From: Nymphaea colorata
Taxonomy: Eukaryota; Streptophyta; Magnoliopsida; Nymphaeales; Nymphaeaceae
DNA length: 64,000 nt
Direction of reading: 5' to 3'
NCBI RefSeq assembly: GCF_008831285.2
Contig: NC_045141.1
Span: 17,222,106 to 17,286,105 of the forward strand
The notes under the pieces are model-generated. The model worked only from the letters and a program-made list of their open reading frames with translations. It was not told where the DNA came from and did no database searches. Positions 60,947 through 64,000 of the stretch are shown piece by piece (the first letter of the stretch is position 1; each line of letters starts with the position of its first letter). The position numbers were made by a program, and so were the translations under genes.

Positions 60947-60999
60947 GGCGTACATGTCTTGTTCAGGCCACCAACAGTGTCTACTGTCTTAGTCAAGTG

Positions 61000-61724
61000 C
61001 TATGTCACAGTGGTACGCAAGTTTTGGTGGCGTACGCCGGTATGGCAATACCGGCACGCCGGGTACGTTTGGATCTGGTTTCGGGTCAAAACTAGATCCA
61101 AACCATATCATAATAACGTAAAACCTCTAGTCGCAAAGGGCTGACCTCCTTCTCCTCGACTTTGTTGTTCCTTTCCTTCCATCGTCAATGTGTTGGTGGC
61201 ATCTTGCAGCAACCTTGGGCAGAGGCAGCGGACGGCGACGGCGGATGGACGGTGACCGGCAACGGCCGACGGACGGCCACTGGACGGCGACGGATGACGG
61301 CGGCAATGTTTAGGGTTTTGTTCTTGATGCCCAATATTGTGATTTACTGATTTTGTCTCTTTGAACCCTTGATTGATGGCTGATTTTTTGATCAAATAGT
61401 AAATACATGTTTCGGTTGATTGCATTGATGCCCGATTTTGTCTCTTAATGCCCGATTCGTTCTTCTTATTCTTCATTATTTTGTCTCTTGATGCCTACGG
61501 TGTCCAATATCATGTTTCTATTTTCTGCGTAAATACTGGTGTTCATTTTAGTTTATTTCCTGTTTCATAGTTCAATTTTTTACACTTACAAGTTCAATTT
61601 TTTGAATTAAAAATATATAATAATGACTAATTATAATATATCTAGTAGTCACCTTACCCGTACCAAGATTTACGAAAACACCTTACCAGTATCCGTACCC
61701 GCACCCCTTAATATTGTGACATAG
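61000..61724. mobile_element. 725-bp element with perfect 10-bp inverted ends
   Basis: CTATGTCACA at 61,000-61,009 is repeated exactly inverted at 61,715-61,724; inside, GTACG-rich shoulders are loosely inverted too. The middle has a GC-rich patch of GACGGCGACGG words (61,220-61,310). No target duplication or protein family is recognised, so the class is unknown. Confidence 0.45.
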
Positions 61725-64000
61725 GTCATGGGCCAACCCTCTTTAGACCCAGACAAGAATGACTTGCACCATTGACGTTGGATTTAGAGTTGGATATATT
61801 CAGAAGGTAACTGTGTGAAGGTGAAACAAAACCAGTTATACATCTTGCCCCCCTCCCATCTATAGAAGTCTGAAATCCAGAATAGATAAAAGGTGAAGGT
61901 GAATGAGTTTTAATCAGATGTTAAATCTGAAACTGATCAGTTATTCTCCAATTCGGATTGTTTAAATAGAATGCTCATACATTTTAAACTGAATTCAGAT
62001 CTTAGAAGCCAGGTCTAGGCAAATTTGGACAACTGGTTGGAATTTGAGATTGTTGCAAATTGTAATCTCAAAATATAATCTCATTGCTGATTTGCCTTGT
62101 GAATGATACATGTGTATTACCACTTTGGCATTTCTATATTTTTCTAGGTACCTTTTGTTGGATTTGGTTGTGGAATTGTATTTATTTGAAGCTGCTGATT
62201 AGGGGTTGTTAGTTGTCTGTATAAAGGCATGTCTCTAATTTGATTCCTATGGGTGTTATATTTCTGTTTTATTGAAGGATGCACCGTTACTATCGCGTAC
62301 AGCGACGCAGCTCAGGAACCCAAAGACAAGGGGAGTGAGGGAGCTTTCGGGCCTTGCTTCGGACGGTGGGATGAACCTCTCGCTCACCCGAATACGGACA
62401 CAATGGGATTGATCCTAAACGGATGAATCTGCACCCAATCAGGATCCATATTGCAGCTTAATAGGTATTCCACGTTGAGAGATCTACCAGTTGAGTTGAT
62501 GTGCTGTCCCGAATTTGAAATCTGTTTTCAGAAATGGAATAAAATCAAAGAAATAGCTGGATTGAGAGTGACCACATTAGTCCGGTAAATCTGGCTCCAA
62601 ACAGACAATTGCACCCAAGAACCCGCAAAAACATCAGATTCCAATCAGATCCATATTTTTGTTTTTTTCTTGTTTTGCAAAGAAGAACATTTTGATGAGC
62701 CCAAATGTTGGTATCTTAGGCTCCTGTGATCAAAACTCGAACTAATAATGATGCATCCCAGAACAAGCACCAATGCTCGAGCCACATTGAGGTCGTTATT
62801 TTGTCAAGTGAACATCTTTTCAGGTTGATGTTTGACTACTGTTCGGATGATGCAGTAACATTGATGTTTGTGCTCCTAAGCACCAACTTCTGTAAGTCGG
62901 GAGAGCTTCAACCCTGCAACAGTTTCTGCTAGTATTAAGAAGAAGATCAGGGCAAATAAACGCACTGGTGATCCAGATAAACTTAACAACAGCAAGATAG
63001 ATGATGGCAATAGATCTATTAACTGTTGATAGATCAAATGGGCAAAGTTAAACATGCTAAAGTTGCAATTATCATCGTCCTGTTTGAGGCTTCATTACGG
63101 AACCACCACGTTAAATTGGTTTCTGGTTGTCTCATTTTTATTTTTTTTTGCAACCTTATTGCAGAAATCATAAAGCATTGTCAATGCGCAACACCCTCTT
63201 CCCATCAATACCTATAAGTATGGCAATCCACTGCAAGAATGTACAGAGGCATCGCCGTCGCTAGTTTGTCAGGTAGAACTCTGATAAGGTAAGATATTCC
63301 AAATACATTTTGAAATTTAAAATGACCATAAACATAAGTAGGCACGTAATTTAAATTTTGATGAAATAGTGTTAGGTTAAATATAAATAAGTTTGAAGAT
63401 ATAGTAATGTTTTACATGTATATTTTTCCACTTTAACATAAAAGATGAATCTAAAATATTATGATTCTTTTTTAAATAAATGGGACATAAATTCCTGAGA
63501 TACTTCATTTAAATATGCATTTTTTTGTTTTCAAATTTTTACCACGCATAGCCCGTTTGTGTGGAGGGGCCGTTCTGAGAAAACACCGTCGCAGGTACCG
63601 AATGCTTGTCGTGTTTCAACTCAGAGGCTTTTAAGCCTGACCCGTCAAGACTTTCACCATATTATAGCGCACACAAGCGAGTGAAATCACCCACGCGATA
63701 AAAACTTACTGAATAATGTAAATATCAAACATCTAAAAGCTTGTCATCTTTCTTGCCACTGAATTTGTTGAAAAAGAAAATTCACACGCTTTTTATAGAA
63801 ATGAAATCCCTTCATCTTAATCACTTCAAGTTAAGACAATAATAGTAGGGCAGAAGTTCATCGACGAAAGTGCCCAACACAGCAAGTCATTCTTTTAGCA
63901 AGAAATTTAATTCACCTTTCCGGTTCTGGGCGAATAAGTGGACTACAGCCCATCGCCCAAACAACCAGCCCAAAGGCCTGCAAAAGTATAAGATCCATGG
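61725..64000. other. Intergenic DNA, no gene seen
   Basis: It has ordinary AT-rich composition with no recognisable coding region, RNA gene or element end. Confidence 0.5.

Overview
The window is nuclear DNA of a flowering plant. The evidence is intron-containing BAHD acyltransferase genes, an RPW8-type NLR, a plant AP2/ERF factor, Ty1/copia, Ty3/gypsy and L1 retroelements, several MITE families and long AT-rich spacers. The species cannot be named from sequence alone.

Layout. From 0 to about 40.8 kb there is a tandemly duplicated BAHD cluster, all copies on the + strand. I read it as repeats of one ancestral unit: A/D-type BAHD gene, flank, B/C-type BAHD gene, flank, 159-bp satellite, flank. 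Copy A (exon 2 only, broken) is followed by copy B (5' part lost, a copia element inside exon 1, a late stop). Then come an L1 element (13.7-19.65 kb), a ten-unit satellite (20.27-21.75 kb) and relic E, which is only the last 18 codons of an A/D-type gene. Copy C (25.7-28.1 kb) is the only intact gene, with two exons and 433 codons. A two-unit satellite, a gutted chromodomain Ty3/gypsy element and copy D (36.9-38.3 kb, broken, with a duplicated core promoter) complete the cluster. The duplicated flanks supply 'empty sites' that date and define several insertions to the base: a copia element (TSD GCTGC), two hAT-like MITEs (8-bp TSDs), an L1 (TSD GGACTTGA) and a 2,588-bp TTA-flanked element of PIF/Harbinger type.

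The most unusual object is that PIF/Harbinger-type element (10,055-12,642). On its minus strand it carries at least five exons of the retromer gene VPS35, with introns and splice sites still recognisable: a captured host-gene fragment. The second is the Ty3/gypsy element at 31,369-34,237, which keeps LTRs, PBS, PPT, gag, protease and a chromodomain but has no reverse transcriptase, RNase H or integrase.

From 41 to 64 kb the window is unduplicated. It holds an ADR1/NRG1-type helper NLR gene (43.39-46.79 kb, one doubtful splice junction), a long gene-poor microsatellite-rich stretch, an intronless DREB-type AP2/ERF gene on the minus strand (53,728-54,285) with a TATA box and an upstream cluster of ACGT-core motifs, and then about 9 kb with only small repeats. 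The BAHD enzymes would act on small metabolites; the NLR and ERF are regulatory or immune genes. Nothing in the sequence shows that these loci work together beyond being neighbours.
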